From: Xylaria sp. FL1777
Taxonomy: Eukaryota; Ascomycota; Sordariomycetes; Xylariales; Xylariaceae
DNA length: 64,000 bases
Assembly (NCBI GenBank): GCA_022578965.1
Contig: MU400614.1
Span: 78,840 to 142,839, forward strand
Direction: 5' to 3'
How positions within the stretch are numbered: position 1 is the first letter of the stretch; every line of letters starts with the position of its first letter. Shown piece by piece: positions 47,381 through 56,758 of the stretch. The notes under the pieces are model-generated. The model saw only the letters and a list, made by a program, of their open reading frames with translations, had not been told where the DNA came from and ran no database searches. Both the position numbers and the translations under genes were made by a program.

Positions 47381-48715
47381 CTACACGGCCCAAACCTTAG
47401 CAACTGCTGCTCTAGGCAAGGGCTGGGTCTGGTCGGACGTGTGCCGTATAGCCAATCGTATCAGATTGCTGGCCTCTGTCCCCAAGTACAAAGGCATTTT
47501 GAGACGTTGGGCCTCTATGACAGCTTCTTGTAGCTGTCTCGCCACATCTTGAAGGCTCTCACTCTCAGCCTCAGCGGCCTTCTGCTTCCCGCGAAATAGA
47601 TTGATGATTTCTAGGCCAACAGTTTCAAACACTCTGGATCCACCGGCCGCATTGATACAGAGATCATAAACCTGGTCCAGATCAAGTTGGCACTGTTTTG
47701 CAAAGGCTAGTGACTCCGCTGTCGCGCAGAGGTAGATGCCTCTAAGTAGTCCCTGTACCAGGGCGAGTCTTTTTGCTTTATCTTCGTTGGTTAGTGACGA
47801 TACGGTATCTTTCAGGCCTTCGGTGTAAAGCCTTATCAGGCTGCTGTCGTCGTCTGCGCCATATCCTCTTCCAACACCAGACAGATACACCTGTTCGGCT
47901 GTTCCGGTCATGGGTGTCGAGAAGCCCAACCGCAGAGCCTCGGATGTGATGATTCCGGCATCCTTAAGTATAATAGTAATAGCGCTCGCGATAGGTTTGA
48001 ATTCCGAGAGTATTCTAGGGCCACGGTGTCCGAACATCCAAGCTGAGGCATCAGAATTCTGTATGCTTTCATAAGTATATGCCAGGTCTAGCCCTAAATG
48101 CTGGGCAAATCCCATGCCCTCGCTAGTCGCCAGGATTTTCACGGCCGCTAGTACTTGATGCACCATTTTCATGTTGCTCCCGGCACCAATACCACCGTTT
48201 ACGACGTATAGCTTTGAAGTATCGGAGAGCTCCTGGAGGAGGAAACGCCCCTTCTGAAGTGCTGTATCCGACCCACCGGCCATGATGGACAACGTGCCGT
48301 CGGCAGCTCGTGTCGTACCACCTGATACAGGACAGTCGACGAGAAGCACGTCGCCGCGCCCCTTTTCTGCTAACTGTGCCTCGAGGCTCTGTACATAAGC
48401 GCACGGTACGGTTGAGCAGAGAAATAGTGAAGCGCCTTCAGACAGCGCACCCAGCACCGGATGCTCGCCTTCGAATAGCACGGACTGCGCCTGCGCCGCT
48501 GTCGCCACCATACACACGATATAATCACGGCCACGGACAGTATCCGCGGGCGTCGTAGCAGTATTACCTCCTGCAGTATGGAACCGCTCTAGCGTGGGTG
48601 GCCATACATCAAACCCCGTCACGGAGTACCCTCGCTTCACGAGGTGCGTCGCCATGCCAAACCCCATGGCGCCGAGGCCTATGAAAGCAATTTCCGGCTT
48701 AGCAGACCCTGCCAT
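47381..48715 (-). CDS. LtnD/3-hydroxyisobutyrate-dehydrogenase-like oxidoreductase with doubled C-terminal domain
   Basis: A single exon of 444 residues. The family oxidises beta-hydroxyacids with NAD(P); the LtnD branch acts on tetronates such as L-threonate. The N-terminus has the Rossmann motif IAFIGLGAMGFGMATHLVKRGY (dinucleotide glycines near residues 13-18), the substrate motif DCPVSGGTTRAADGTLSIMAGG near residue 127, and the catalytic lysine in GAGSNMKMVHQ near residue 182. Normal members end near residue 300. Here a second helical NAD_binding_11-like domain follows (GLLRGIYLCATAESLAFAKQ ... GGSRVFETVGLEI), so the C-terminal domain is duplicated. It is the first gene of the sugar-phosphate cluster and is divergent from the aldolase. 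Confidence 0.85.
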   Translation of the reverse strand: MAGSAKPEIAFIGLGAMGFGMATHLVKRGYSVTGFDVWPPTLERFHTAGGNTATTPADTVRGRDYIVCMVATAAQAQSVLFEGEHPVLGALSEGASLFLCSTVPCAYVQSLEAQLAEKGRGDVLLVDCPVSGGTTRAADGTLSIMAGGSDTALQKGRFLLQELSDTSKLYVVNGGIGAGSNMKMVHQVLAAVKILATSEGMGFAQHLGLDLAYTYESIQNSDASAWMFGHRGPRILSEFKPIASAITIILKDAGIITSEALRLGFSTPMTGTAEQVYLSGVGRGYGADDDSSLIRLYTEGLKDTVSSLTNEDKAKRLALVQGLLRGIYLCATAESLAFAKQCQLDLDQVYDLCINAAGGSRVFETVGLEIINLFRGKQKAAEAESESLQDVARQLQEAVIEAQRLKMPLYLGTEASNLIRLAIRHTSDQTQPLPRAAVAKVWAV

Positions 48716-49696
48716 ATTTGCATCCGGTGGGTATCAACTATGGCCCAGTACTATGCCAGTAGATACGTTTGAAGACGAGTCGAAGGTGGCAGTCTCTTAT
48801 TTTGTGTAGAGTGCGTGCGTGTTATTCGGGACCAGTATAGACTTGGTAGTAGTAACGGCACTGCAAGTAGGGAGAGTCACTCCTCTGCAAAATACCGTGA
48901 GGCAGCCCAGAAATCTCAAGATCAACGTAGTTCTACGTGTACAAAGTGTAGTGTACACGGGGGAACTGTATTAACCGGCTCGACGTCACCAATGTTTGCA
49001 ATATACAGCCTAAACTTCTCCCTTTATAGCTCGCAGAAAGCTTAGCATACAGACACTATCACCGTTCCGCACCAATGGGATGAACCGAGAACAAGCCTAC
49101 CCGATGCCATAATATTCTGAACCGTGATCATCCGACATCACTAAGAGACCGAGACACACTCTGCTGTGGAGTTCGGTTCCTCGTAGATTTTACCTGGATA
49201 CCCAGGTAGTCTTTCGACCCAACTAGTGGCATATCCCCCACTCGCCTCCATCCCGACCACCCCCCCTTTTTCTCCCCCCTCACGTCTTCTGTACTTTGGG
49301 TCCGCTGCCGGGAAAAGTCTTTCGCTCCGGTGCTCATTTCGCCGATTTCTAGCTGTCCATAGACTAGGTGGCACTGACGGATGCGTATGCCCTATTTACA
49401 TTGCCTAGCTCCACCACCGGGGTGTTACTCTATGAAAGACTAACCCCACGTTTGTGGAGTTGGAGAGATGTCTCGATGGGGGGTAATGATATAGCTTTGA
49501 TTCGAAGAAGAATAGGAATGTTACAAAACTATCATCGCGTTACACATGTCTAATAGCAGACCTGTATTCTGCAAAGTTCACTGCTGTTTCGGTCTTCAAT
49601 TGGACCCTTGACGCAATTTTATAATCATCTTCTAGCAGGATTCCAGGCAGAACACATTCTTGTCATAAATAGCAGCGAGGAGCATAGGAAGTCAAA
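48716..49696. promoter_or_regulatory. Divergent promoter of dehydrogenase / aldolase
   Basis: A 980-bp divergent intergenic region with no supported gene. It contains tagtgtacacgg (48949-48960), a 12-bp word with a palindromic gtgtacac core that recurs in the other divergent promoter of the cluster (53114-53125). It could be a shared operator, but this is unproven. Confidence 0.4.
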
Positions 49697-50572
49697 ATGG
49701 TTCGGCCACCGCTCAATCAGAACAGATCGATGGCGATCCTCAATGCCGCCCGTGCTGGCGGGTACGGGGTGCCTGGAATGTGCTGCTACAACATTGAGTC
49801 TATCATCGCAACAGTGCGGGCTGCCGAAGCTGCCAATTCACCGGCCATGGTCCTTCTCTTCCCGTGGGCTGTCGAGTATGCTGGTGAAGCTCTCGTCCGA
49901 GCCGCCGCGACGGCAGCTCACTCGGCCCGCGTGCCCGTGTCACTACATCTCGACCATGCGCAGACGCCTGACCTCGTGCGCCGTGCTGCCGATATTGAAG
50001 ACGGCTTCGACAGCATCATGTGTGATATGAGCCACTATGAGAAAGAGGAGAATCTCGCACTGACCCGCGAGCTTGTCGCGTACTGTCATGAGCGAGGCAT
50101 CGCGGCGGAAGCAGAGCCCGGTCGTATCGAGGGCGGTGAGGACGGCGTCGCCGAGACAGCTGACCTTGAGGCCGTGCTGACGACGCCCGAGCAGGCTGAG
50201 GAGTTCGTTGCTACTGGGATCGAGATGCTAGCACCTGCTTTCGGCAACGTCCACGGCGAGTACGGCCCCCGTGGCATTCAGCTCGAGTACGACCGTCTCG
50301 AGTCTATTAACAAGGCTGTTGGTGACCGCGTGCGGCTTGTGCTGCACGGCGCAGACCCCTTCGACCAGGATATCTTCCAGCGGTGTATCCGCGCTGGCGT
50401 GTCCAAGATCAACATCAATAAGGGCATGAACAAGCATTACGCCGCTGTGCAAAAGGAGATGCATGGTAAGCCCCTGACGAGCGTTATCGAGGCTGGTACG
50501 GATGCCATGCAGCAGGCTATTGAGCAATACATGCATTGGTTAGGCAGTGCGGGCAAGGCCACAGTGAAATAA
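49697..50572 (+). CDS. Class II ketose-bisphosphate aldolase
   Basis: A single exon of 291 residues, the usual size for the KbaY/GatY/FbaA-like zinc aldolases that split ketose 1-phosphates or bisphosphates into DHAP and an aldehyde. Visible are GVPGMCCYNIES, the SLHLDHAQT motif (catalytic aspartate and first zinc histidine, near residue 84), AEAEPGRIEGGED near residue 137, FGNVHGEYGPRG with the second zinc histidine near residue 178, LHGADPFD with the third near residue 215, and GVSKININ phosphate-binding near residue 235. It is not the housekeeping fungal fructose-bisphosphate aldolase, which is longer (about 360). It lies in the cluster with DAK, RpiB and TIM-like genes, consistent with a catabolic role on a C4-C6 sugar phosphate. 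Confidence 0.9.
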   Translation: MVRPPLNQNRSMAILNAARAGGYGVPGMCCYNIESIIATVRAAEAANSPAMVLLFPWAVEYAGEALVRAAATAAHSARVPVSLHLDHAQTPDLVRRAADIEDGFDSIMCDMSHYEKEENLALTRELVAYCHERGIAAEAEPGRIEGGEDGVAETADLEAVLTTPEQAEEFVATGIEMLAPAFGNVHGEYGPRGIQLEYDRLESINKAVGDRVRLVLHGADPFDQDIFQRCIRAGVSKININKGMNKHYAAVQKEMHGKPLTSVIEAGTDAMQQAIEQYMHWLGSAGKATVK

Positions 50573-50799
50573 GCCTATTTCGTTCCCAATATATGTCTTC
50601 TGCATTTATTTACCAAGAAGATTATAAAAGCGAAATATAAAATAGATACCTTTACATTGTTACCCAGCCGGTTTTATCTCCCCCCTGAATCATTGTACAA
50701 GATATGCGCTCATAACCGAAAAGAAACATGCGTGTCGCACTGCGCCGAGTGCATTAAAATTAGAATTAATCCCTCCCTTTCCTCCATAGTCTTCCTTCG

Positions 50800-52575
50800 T
50801 TATAATCCGGCCTGCAACCCCTTAATCGCGACCATAGCACCCCAGGCACCAGGGTCAGGAGGCAGATCGTGAGTCGCGTCCTGCCCAGCTCCGACGTACG
50901 TCGCCCGACCCAATCTCGGCTTAAGCGTCTTGGTCTTCTCAGCTCCGGCTACCGCGGCATCAACGCCCTCATCGAATTTCCCATTCGCAGCCAAGGCCTC
51001 AGCAAACGGGATCAGCGTATCCATGACCGTGCGATCGCCTACCTTTGCCGGCGTATACCGGGACAAGTTGTCCAGGGCAATTCGTGCCCCTGCAGCCCAC
51101 AGTTTCGGAATACCGCCCTCCTCCTTCGCCAGGGCAAGGTTGTCGACTAATGCCGCCCTCAGGGACACGAAGAAGATACCAAGGATACCGCCCAACGTAC
51201 CTCCCATCTTACCTTCTAGGATCTCCTCTAGCTCTTGTAGAACCGCTCCAACAGACCCGCTACTGGCGATTTTTGCGTCCAGGGCTTCCAAGAGACAGAG
51301 CGCGCCTTGCTTCAGGGTCTCGCCACAGTCACCGTCGCCCATGACAGTGTCCCACCGCGTCAAGTCCGGCTCGGCCTCGATGAGTTTGTTGCAGGCGGTA
51401 CGGAGCATACGGTCGAGCTGAGTAGGATCAACTTCGAGATCCGTGGCGTTGTCAATGGGGTGGCGCGCTGCGGTCGGCGGCTGTACGAACTGTTCCTTTC
51501 GCGGACGCCGTCTCGCCTGAGACCCCGCCATGGACTCCCAGTGCGTATCTGTGCGGACATCGAAGAATCCCTTGATCGCGTCCGCCGAATATGAGCAGTT
51601 CTTGGCGGCTGCGGTGACGTTGACGACGGACACGGAGAACGCCGGCGCGTTGAGCGAGGTCTCCAGGAAACCCGATACCACGCGCACGGGGTTGATTTCC
51701 CAATCGGAATCAAGCTGCTCCAGGAGATCGTCTACGAGCGCCCCCATCTCAAGATGGGACATGCCGCCGAAGTTGCTCACCATGAGGATCGTTTCGTCGC
51801 CGCTGTTGAAGTTGACGTAGCCGCGTAACGGATCGGACTCGTCAAGTAGGTAGGTAAGAATTGTCTTAACCAATTCTTCCGGTGAAGGTACGGGCGATAA
51901 CTTTTTGTAGCCGGGCTCATTGTGAGGACCAGTGCCGATCTCCAGTTCGCCAGCCCCGGATTGAGCATGTTCAGTCCGGCCGGGCACGTGGCAGTGATCC
52001 AAGGTGACAGCTATAGAGACGATTTGCTGGGAAAAGGCCACACCAAGATCGTAGACCTGATCGAGAGATCCGCCCGCGCCCGAAGCGCCACCCATGACTT
52101 TCAGGACACCGATTTGACCCGCAAGACCTCGACGTCCTACCAGAGTGCCGTTCTTGCCCACAGAAACATCGTCGCCGCAGATGATCATCCTACATTTATG
52201 GCCGTTGGCATTGGCCTTCTCGGCGGCCAGGCCGAAGTGCAGGCAGTCACCTGTATAATTGGTGACCACGAGAATGGTGCCCTTGTCGGATGGGACGGCA
52301 CCAATGCCCGCAAGGATCTGCTTCGTGCTGGGGGAAGCGAAGACATCGCCGGCAACAGAGGCCGCCAGCATGTTGGTGCCTACATAGCCAGACCAGGCGG
52401 GTTCGTGACCCGAACCACCGCCGCTGATGATGGAGACGGCGGATCTGTCATACTCTGTATTGTATACCACCCTGTTTTGCTCGTCGAGGGCGAGGGCAGG
52501 GTTATAGGCGATGAGGCCGCGGAGACCCTTGTTGACGAGACCGTCTAAGGAGTTGTATAGGTGACGTTTTGACAT
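50800..52575 (-). CDS. DAK-family kinase (dihydroxyacetone/erythrulose kinase)
   Basis: A single exon of 591 residues starting at MSKRHLYN; an upstream in-frame ATG at 52665 adds 30 unlikely residues. DAK kinases phosphorylate dihydroxyacetone or tetruloses with ATP. The DhaK domain (residues 1 to about 330) shows SIISGGGSGHEPAWSGYVG, the catalytic aspartate in TNYTGDCLHFGLA, and LDHCHVPGR with the histidine that binds the carbonyl. The DhaL nucleotide domain (from about 385) has DTVMGDGDCGETLKQG and KMGGTLGGILGIFF. Common DAKs read HEPAHAG where this one has HEPAWSG, so the substrate pocket differs. With RpiB- and TIM-like neighbours, an erythrulose kinase (EYK1/LerK-like) is the best guess. 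Confidence 0.9.
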   Translation of the reverse strand: MSKRHLYNSLDGLVNKGLRGLIAYNPALALDEQNRVVYNTEYDRSAVSIISGGGSGHEPAWSGYVGTNMLAASVAGDVFASPSTKQILAGIGAVPSDKGTILVVTNYTGDCLHFGLAAEKANANGHKCRMIICGDDVSVGKNGTLVGRRGLAGQIGVLKVMGGASGAGGSLDQVYDLGVAFSQQIVSIAVTLDHCHVPGRTEHAQSGAGELEIGTGPHNEPGYKKLSPVPSPEELVKTILTYLLDESDPLRGYVNFNSGDETILMVSNFGGMSHLEMGALVDDLLEQLDSDWEINPVRVVSGFLETSLNAPAFSVSVVNVTAAAKNCSYSADAIKGFFDVRTDTHWESMAGSQARRRPRKEQFVQPPTAARHPIDNATDLEVDPTQLDRMLRTACNKLIEAEPDLTRWDTVMGDGDCGETLKQGALCLLEALDAKIASSGSVGAVLQELEEILEGKMGGTLGGILGIFFVSLRAALVDNLALAKEEGGIPKLWAAGARIALDNLSRYTPAKVGDRTVMDTLIPFAEALAANGKFDEGVDAAVAGAEKTKTLKPRLGRATYVGAGQDATHDLPPDPGAWGAMVAIKGLQAGL

Positions 52576-53919
52576 AATTAGTTGCAATGAAGTATGAGGA
52601 TTGGAACGAGGAGGGAAAGACACGGAGATGGTAGCACGAGGAAGTAAATTGAGGAGGCCACACAATCAGATGTGATTCAACACTAGAATGGCTAAATTGT
52701 CTTCATAAACGAGCGGGGAGGAGTGCACAATGGATGGATGACGACGCCAGTGTGCCGTGTGCGACTAGCCAGTAGATAGCTTTTAATGAGGAGGCGACCG
52801 AGGTTTACATGCGGAGAGAGAGGAAGAGAGATGGCAATACGTCAAGTGGCAAGTATTTGGGGAAGGAAGTTATAGCCACGGCAAATGGGATATACTACTA
52901 CATAGGGCCTACACGATGGCTTCGCTGCCGCGGCGATGGCCCGAAAGCCTCTTACATCAGAAATGGCCAATATGATAAAGGTAAACCGGCGAGGCCATTC
53001 AGGTATGCCTCATACGGGAACCGGTGCTGTGATTAGACCATGAAGATTTTTCAAGGTCACAGATCCTGCTAGCATCGATCCACGACGACATACACTTACC
53101 AGACACATACGCATAGTGTACACGGAAGGGATGACAGTAATGAATGCTAAGCCACGATGAACAAGCCTACGGTCTAGTTCCAAGTCTAGACCAAAGGCGG
53201 TGGCATTCATGGTGGGGGAACGAACGGTCGCGTGAGACGCAGCGCTGGGGTTCTCCAGATTTTCGGTGCATTCTACTTACGGCCATGAACAGCCAGTCGG
53301 CGCCGGAACTTGGGAGACGAGATCAAATGAAACCAGGGGAGAATAGCTTCCTCGAAAGAAGGGGGGCGGCCTGGTTTGTCATGGGGGAGACAGCAGGGCC
53401 AGCATTTTACCCAGCGGATTTCCTATTCGGGGAATCCGGCCGTCAGGTTGATGCCCAGACAGCACACTAAGGACGTGTAGTAACCCGGCCGATAGGCATT
53501 TGCCCCTCTAATGTTGTAAATATGCATCTCGTCACGAGCCAGCTAATCTTTGAGCTGCGGTTATCGAGCGGTGACGCCCAGGACCGGATGCCGTGTGTCC
53601 CCGGGAAAGGGGATGATGCTCTAATCCCAGCATGGATACCGAAGTAATGAGGTAATGAAGTAATGGAGTAATGGAAAGCCTACAGTAGGTATAGTCTTGG
53701 TTGTCAACCGATTGGATAATAATGAGGCGACCCTCGTTCCACTGCTGGTGAGGCACCACCACGGTGCTCAGGCCTATCCAGAGTCGGCTCTGCTTGTTCG
53801 CTTGCTGTTGCGGGGGACCTGTCATTTTCCTGGTTGCAACGCAGTCGAGCCTATAGCGAACTGCTGTGTACAATTCTTGTCTCTTCAGTTCCATATCCTC
53901 CCCTCTCAATCTACACAAA
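52576..53919. promoter_or_regulatory. Divergent promoter of DAK kinase / RpiB-like isomerase
   Basis: A 1.3-kb divergent intergenic region. It repeats the 12-bp tagtgtacacgg word (53114-53125) seen in the dehydrogenase/aldolase promoter. A short tandem aatgaagtaatggagtaatgg lies near 53,650. No gene is supported. Confidence 0.4.
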
Positions 53920-54501
53920 ATGGCCGCTCCGAAATGGAAAATTGCCGTCGCTGCGGATGTATGTTGGCCATATCATCCCTCCCTCCCCCCCTTGTTACTC
54001 TCACTTGGACGATGTTAAGAGCCCCAACAGAAAGGATCACCAAAACTGACATGAATTTCTTCCCACCAGGACGCCGGTGTCGGCTACAAGAACAAGATCA
54101 AGGCCGACTTCGAGAACGACCCGCGTGTCGAATCCGTGACGGACGTCGGTAGTTTTGAAGTCGACGACAAGACGGCGTATCCCCATCGTGCCGCCGCCGC
54201 CGCCCAACTTGTGGCCGACGGGAAAGTCGACCGTGCCCTGCTCATATGCGGTACCGGTCTCGGCGTCGCCATCAGCGCCAACAAGATTAAGGGCGTCCGC
54301 GCCGTCACAGCACACGACAGCTTCTCCGTCGAGCGCGCCGTGCTCAGCAACAACGCCCAGGTGTTGTGTATGGGAGAGCGTGTCATTGGACTTGAACTAG
54401 CACGTCGGCTGGCGAAGGAGTGGCTTGGTTATGTCTTCGATACCTCGAGCGCCAGTGCGGCGAAGGTCGAGGCGATCAATGACTTGGAAAAGAAGTTGTG
54501 A
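53920..54501 (+). CDS. RpiB/LacAB-family sugar-phosphate isomerase
   Basis: Two exons (53920-53958 and 54070-54501, 111-bp intron) give 156 residues, the typical length. RpiB/LacAB enzymes interconvert aldose and ketose phosphates; the tetrulose branch (EryI, EYI2) turns erythrulose-4-phosphate into erythrose-4-phosphate. Visible are the N-terminal [17 protein letters not shown], the catalytic cysteine in [15 protein letters not shown] near residue 73, and [24 protein letters not shown] near residue 95. Where classical RpiB reads DHAG, this protein reads DDAG. Fungi normally use the unrelated RpiA-type enzyme for the pentose-phosphate pathway, so an RpiB-type gene points to a specialised route and possibly a bacterial origin (inference). 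Confidence 0.9.
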
Positions 54502-55162
54502 TAAACAAGGAAAAGTTACCCAAACGATGCCATTAGAAAAAAATCTAGAATCGACGACGGCTTCGACGTAGCTTACTATTAGTCTACTCTGACGCAGTGT
54601 CTCTCGAGCGTAACTTCATATACCGTAATTATATATAGAATACCCGAGGCTTTAAGGTCTAGAATGTGAGATATTCACTACCCTCGTCGATTGAGGTTGT
54701 CGTTCGAGCTGCGGCTTACGTACCCCTGTGGCGGATGACCCCTGAATGATTCTTTAGGGTAGGCTCGCCGCCAGTAGTCGTCAAGATCATGACAATGATA
54801 ACTCTGCACACGCATAGAATATTGACGCGTGCCGGAAGAGGCGCTAGAGCGGTCCACTTGTATTCGCAGCCAGTGAAGAGCAAAGGGAAAAGGAGCTCGT
54901 TTTTGTTCGAACATCCTAGACATACATTTATGTGGACAGGGGCTAGGAAGAGGCGTTACTGCAGGTACCAAAGTAAGCGATTGTTGTTAAAAGATGGACT
55001 CGCCTACTCCAGAACTCCTACCACCATCACCATCTCTAATGACTTATCAAAGCTCAAGCTCTCGGCACCGCTTTCATACCTTTCACTGGAACGAAGAAAA
55101 TTACACTTTTACCAAACAAACATAACAATTAGAACCAACCCAGGGACAAGAGACATAGCATC
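54502..55162. other. Intergenic
   Basis: Between the two co-oriented isomerase genes. No supported gene. Confidence 0.5.
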
Positions 55163-56029
55163 ATGTCTTCCTCACCCTCGGCATCCCGCCGTCGCCGCCT
55201 CGTCGGCGTCTCCACCAAGATGTACTTCTCCTTCGCAAAAACAACAGCCTACATTTCGACGCTGCTCAAGCTTCTTTCAGACCAGCCACCGGAAACCCTA
55301 GCCTCCTTGCAAGACATAGACATATTCGTGATTCCGGACCACATATCTCTCACATCTGTTATAAACCAGCTCCGCGACGCCGACAACCCCTGCCCCGTGT
55401 CCATCCTCCCAGGCGCCCAGGACGCCTTCCACGAGGATGCCGGCGCCTTCACGGGCGAGGTGTCCCCCGCCGTGCTAGCCGAGGTCGGCTGTCGCATCCT
55501 GGAACTGGGGCACGCGGAGCGCCGGAGGTTCTTCGGCGAGACGGACGACCTCACAGCAAAGAAGGCCGCGGCGGCCGCGCGCAACGGCATCATCCCTCTC
55601 GTGTGCGTGGGTGAGCGGACGAGGCCGCCCATCGTCACCACTCCCACCTCGGCATCGCTGGACTCTGGGTCAGAGGATGAGGTCTTGGACATACAATCAG
55701 CCCTCCCCGAGATCCGCGTCCAGGTCGAGGCCGTGCTAAGCGCCGTCCCCTACACGACGGACGTAGTGCTAGCCTACGAGCCGGTCTGGGCCATCGGGGC
55801 GTCGGCGCCGGCGAGCGCGTCGTACGTTGTGGCGGTTGCGCGGGCCATCCGGGAACTCGAGTGTGTGCAGCGCCGTCCCCCGGGCTCGACGCGCATTCTG
55901 TACGGTGGGAGTGCGGGGCCGGGCTTGTTCGCGAAGCTCAAGGACGGCGTTGATGGCTTGTTTCTCGGCCGTTTCGCGCACGACCCGGAACGGTTCGTCC
56001 AGACCATTCTGGAGATCGCCATGGCATGA
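55163..56029 (+). CDS. Divergent triosephosphate-isomerase-like protein (tetrulose-phosphate isomerase candidate)
   Basis: A single exon of 288 residues; the absence of introns contrasts with most genes here. TIM-barrel isomerase with all three catalytic positions: lysine in STKMYF near residue 19, histidine in ILELGHAERRRFFGE near residue 118, glutamate in VLAYEPVWAIG near residue 202, plus ILYGGSAGPG and GVDGLFLGRFAHD phosphate-binding loops. Glycolytic TIM reads NWKMNG and IGHSERR and is about 250 residues. The changes and the insertion rich in Thr/Ser/Asp near residues 155-175 mark a paralogue. In Yarrowia (EYI1) and Brucella (EryH) such paralogues isomerise erythrulose phosphate. Clustering with DAK and RpiB-like genes supports that role here. 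Confidence 0.88.
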   Translation: MSSSPSASRRRRLVGVSTKMYFSFAKTTAYISTLLKLLSDQPPETLASLQDIDIFVIPDHISLTSVINQLRDADNPCPVSILPGAQDAFHEDAGAFTGEVSPAVLAEVGCRILELGHAERRRFFGETDDLTAKKAAAAARNGIIPLVCVGERTRPPIVTTPTSASLDSGSEDEVLDIQSALPEIRVQVEAVLSAVPYTTDVVLAYEPVWAIGASAPASASYVVAVARAIRELECVQRRPPGSTRILYGGSAGPGLFAKLKDGVDGLFLGRFAHDPERFVQTILEIAMA

Positions 56030-56758
56030 TGTTTGGCGGGGAGCCAACATCGTCTATAGCCCAAAGTCTGACGTCTCATGTAACAGTATTGATGCTATGC
56101 TACGAAGTTCTAGACAGGCGGTTCCTAGAGCATCAAGGTACACTTCGAAACGTAAAGTTATACTATCAATCAGAAGTGTGACGATGAAGCACACCTACGG
56201 CTTTCGGCTTTGCATAGCGGGGAAATGCTTAATGAAAAAGATGACTGAAGAAATTAAAAAGCTAAGATATGTGATGCGACATTCTGAACAGTATCACAAC
56301 GCTTGCTGCTTCTTGGCACGTATGATCAATAGATGCATCTATATACAGCTTTCTTTTTCTACAGCCCCGTTTAACGAGTAGCCCGCGAGGTTCTTCTCTC
56401 ATTCCATCACGTCTGGCGGGCTACAAATTAAACATTGTATATTCATTCAAAGCCGTGGTATCATTCGTTGTTAAAAATCGCTAAGCTATGGTATCCGTCA
56501 CTCCATGTAGGTGATACAGAATATGTGAAACAAGGTGAATCGTCAAATGCCCTTTCGTTTATGCAATGACTAAATGGTTCGCTCGTCGCTCGATCGATAT
56601 GACCTACTAAGAGGTGGTTCAATTCGAGTTGTTGTAGCAGATTAATATGTATGCTGGATTATGGCGCGTAGTTCTTGCAGGGAGGGTCAGTCATGTTAAA
56701 GTGGTTCTTTTTTTTCTTTTTTTCTTTCTGTTTTTCTCTCTTCTTCCCCCCCTTTCAT
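56030..56758. other. Convergent 3' flanks
   Basis: Between the TIM-like gene and the MIT-domain gene. A long t-rich pyrimidine tract (56,706-56,757) abuts the MIT gene's stop; on the transcribed strand it is an a/g tract. No gene is seen. Confidence 0.5.
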
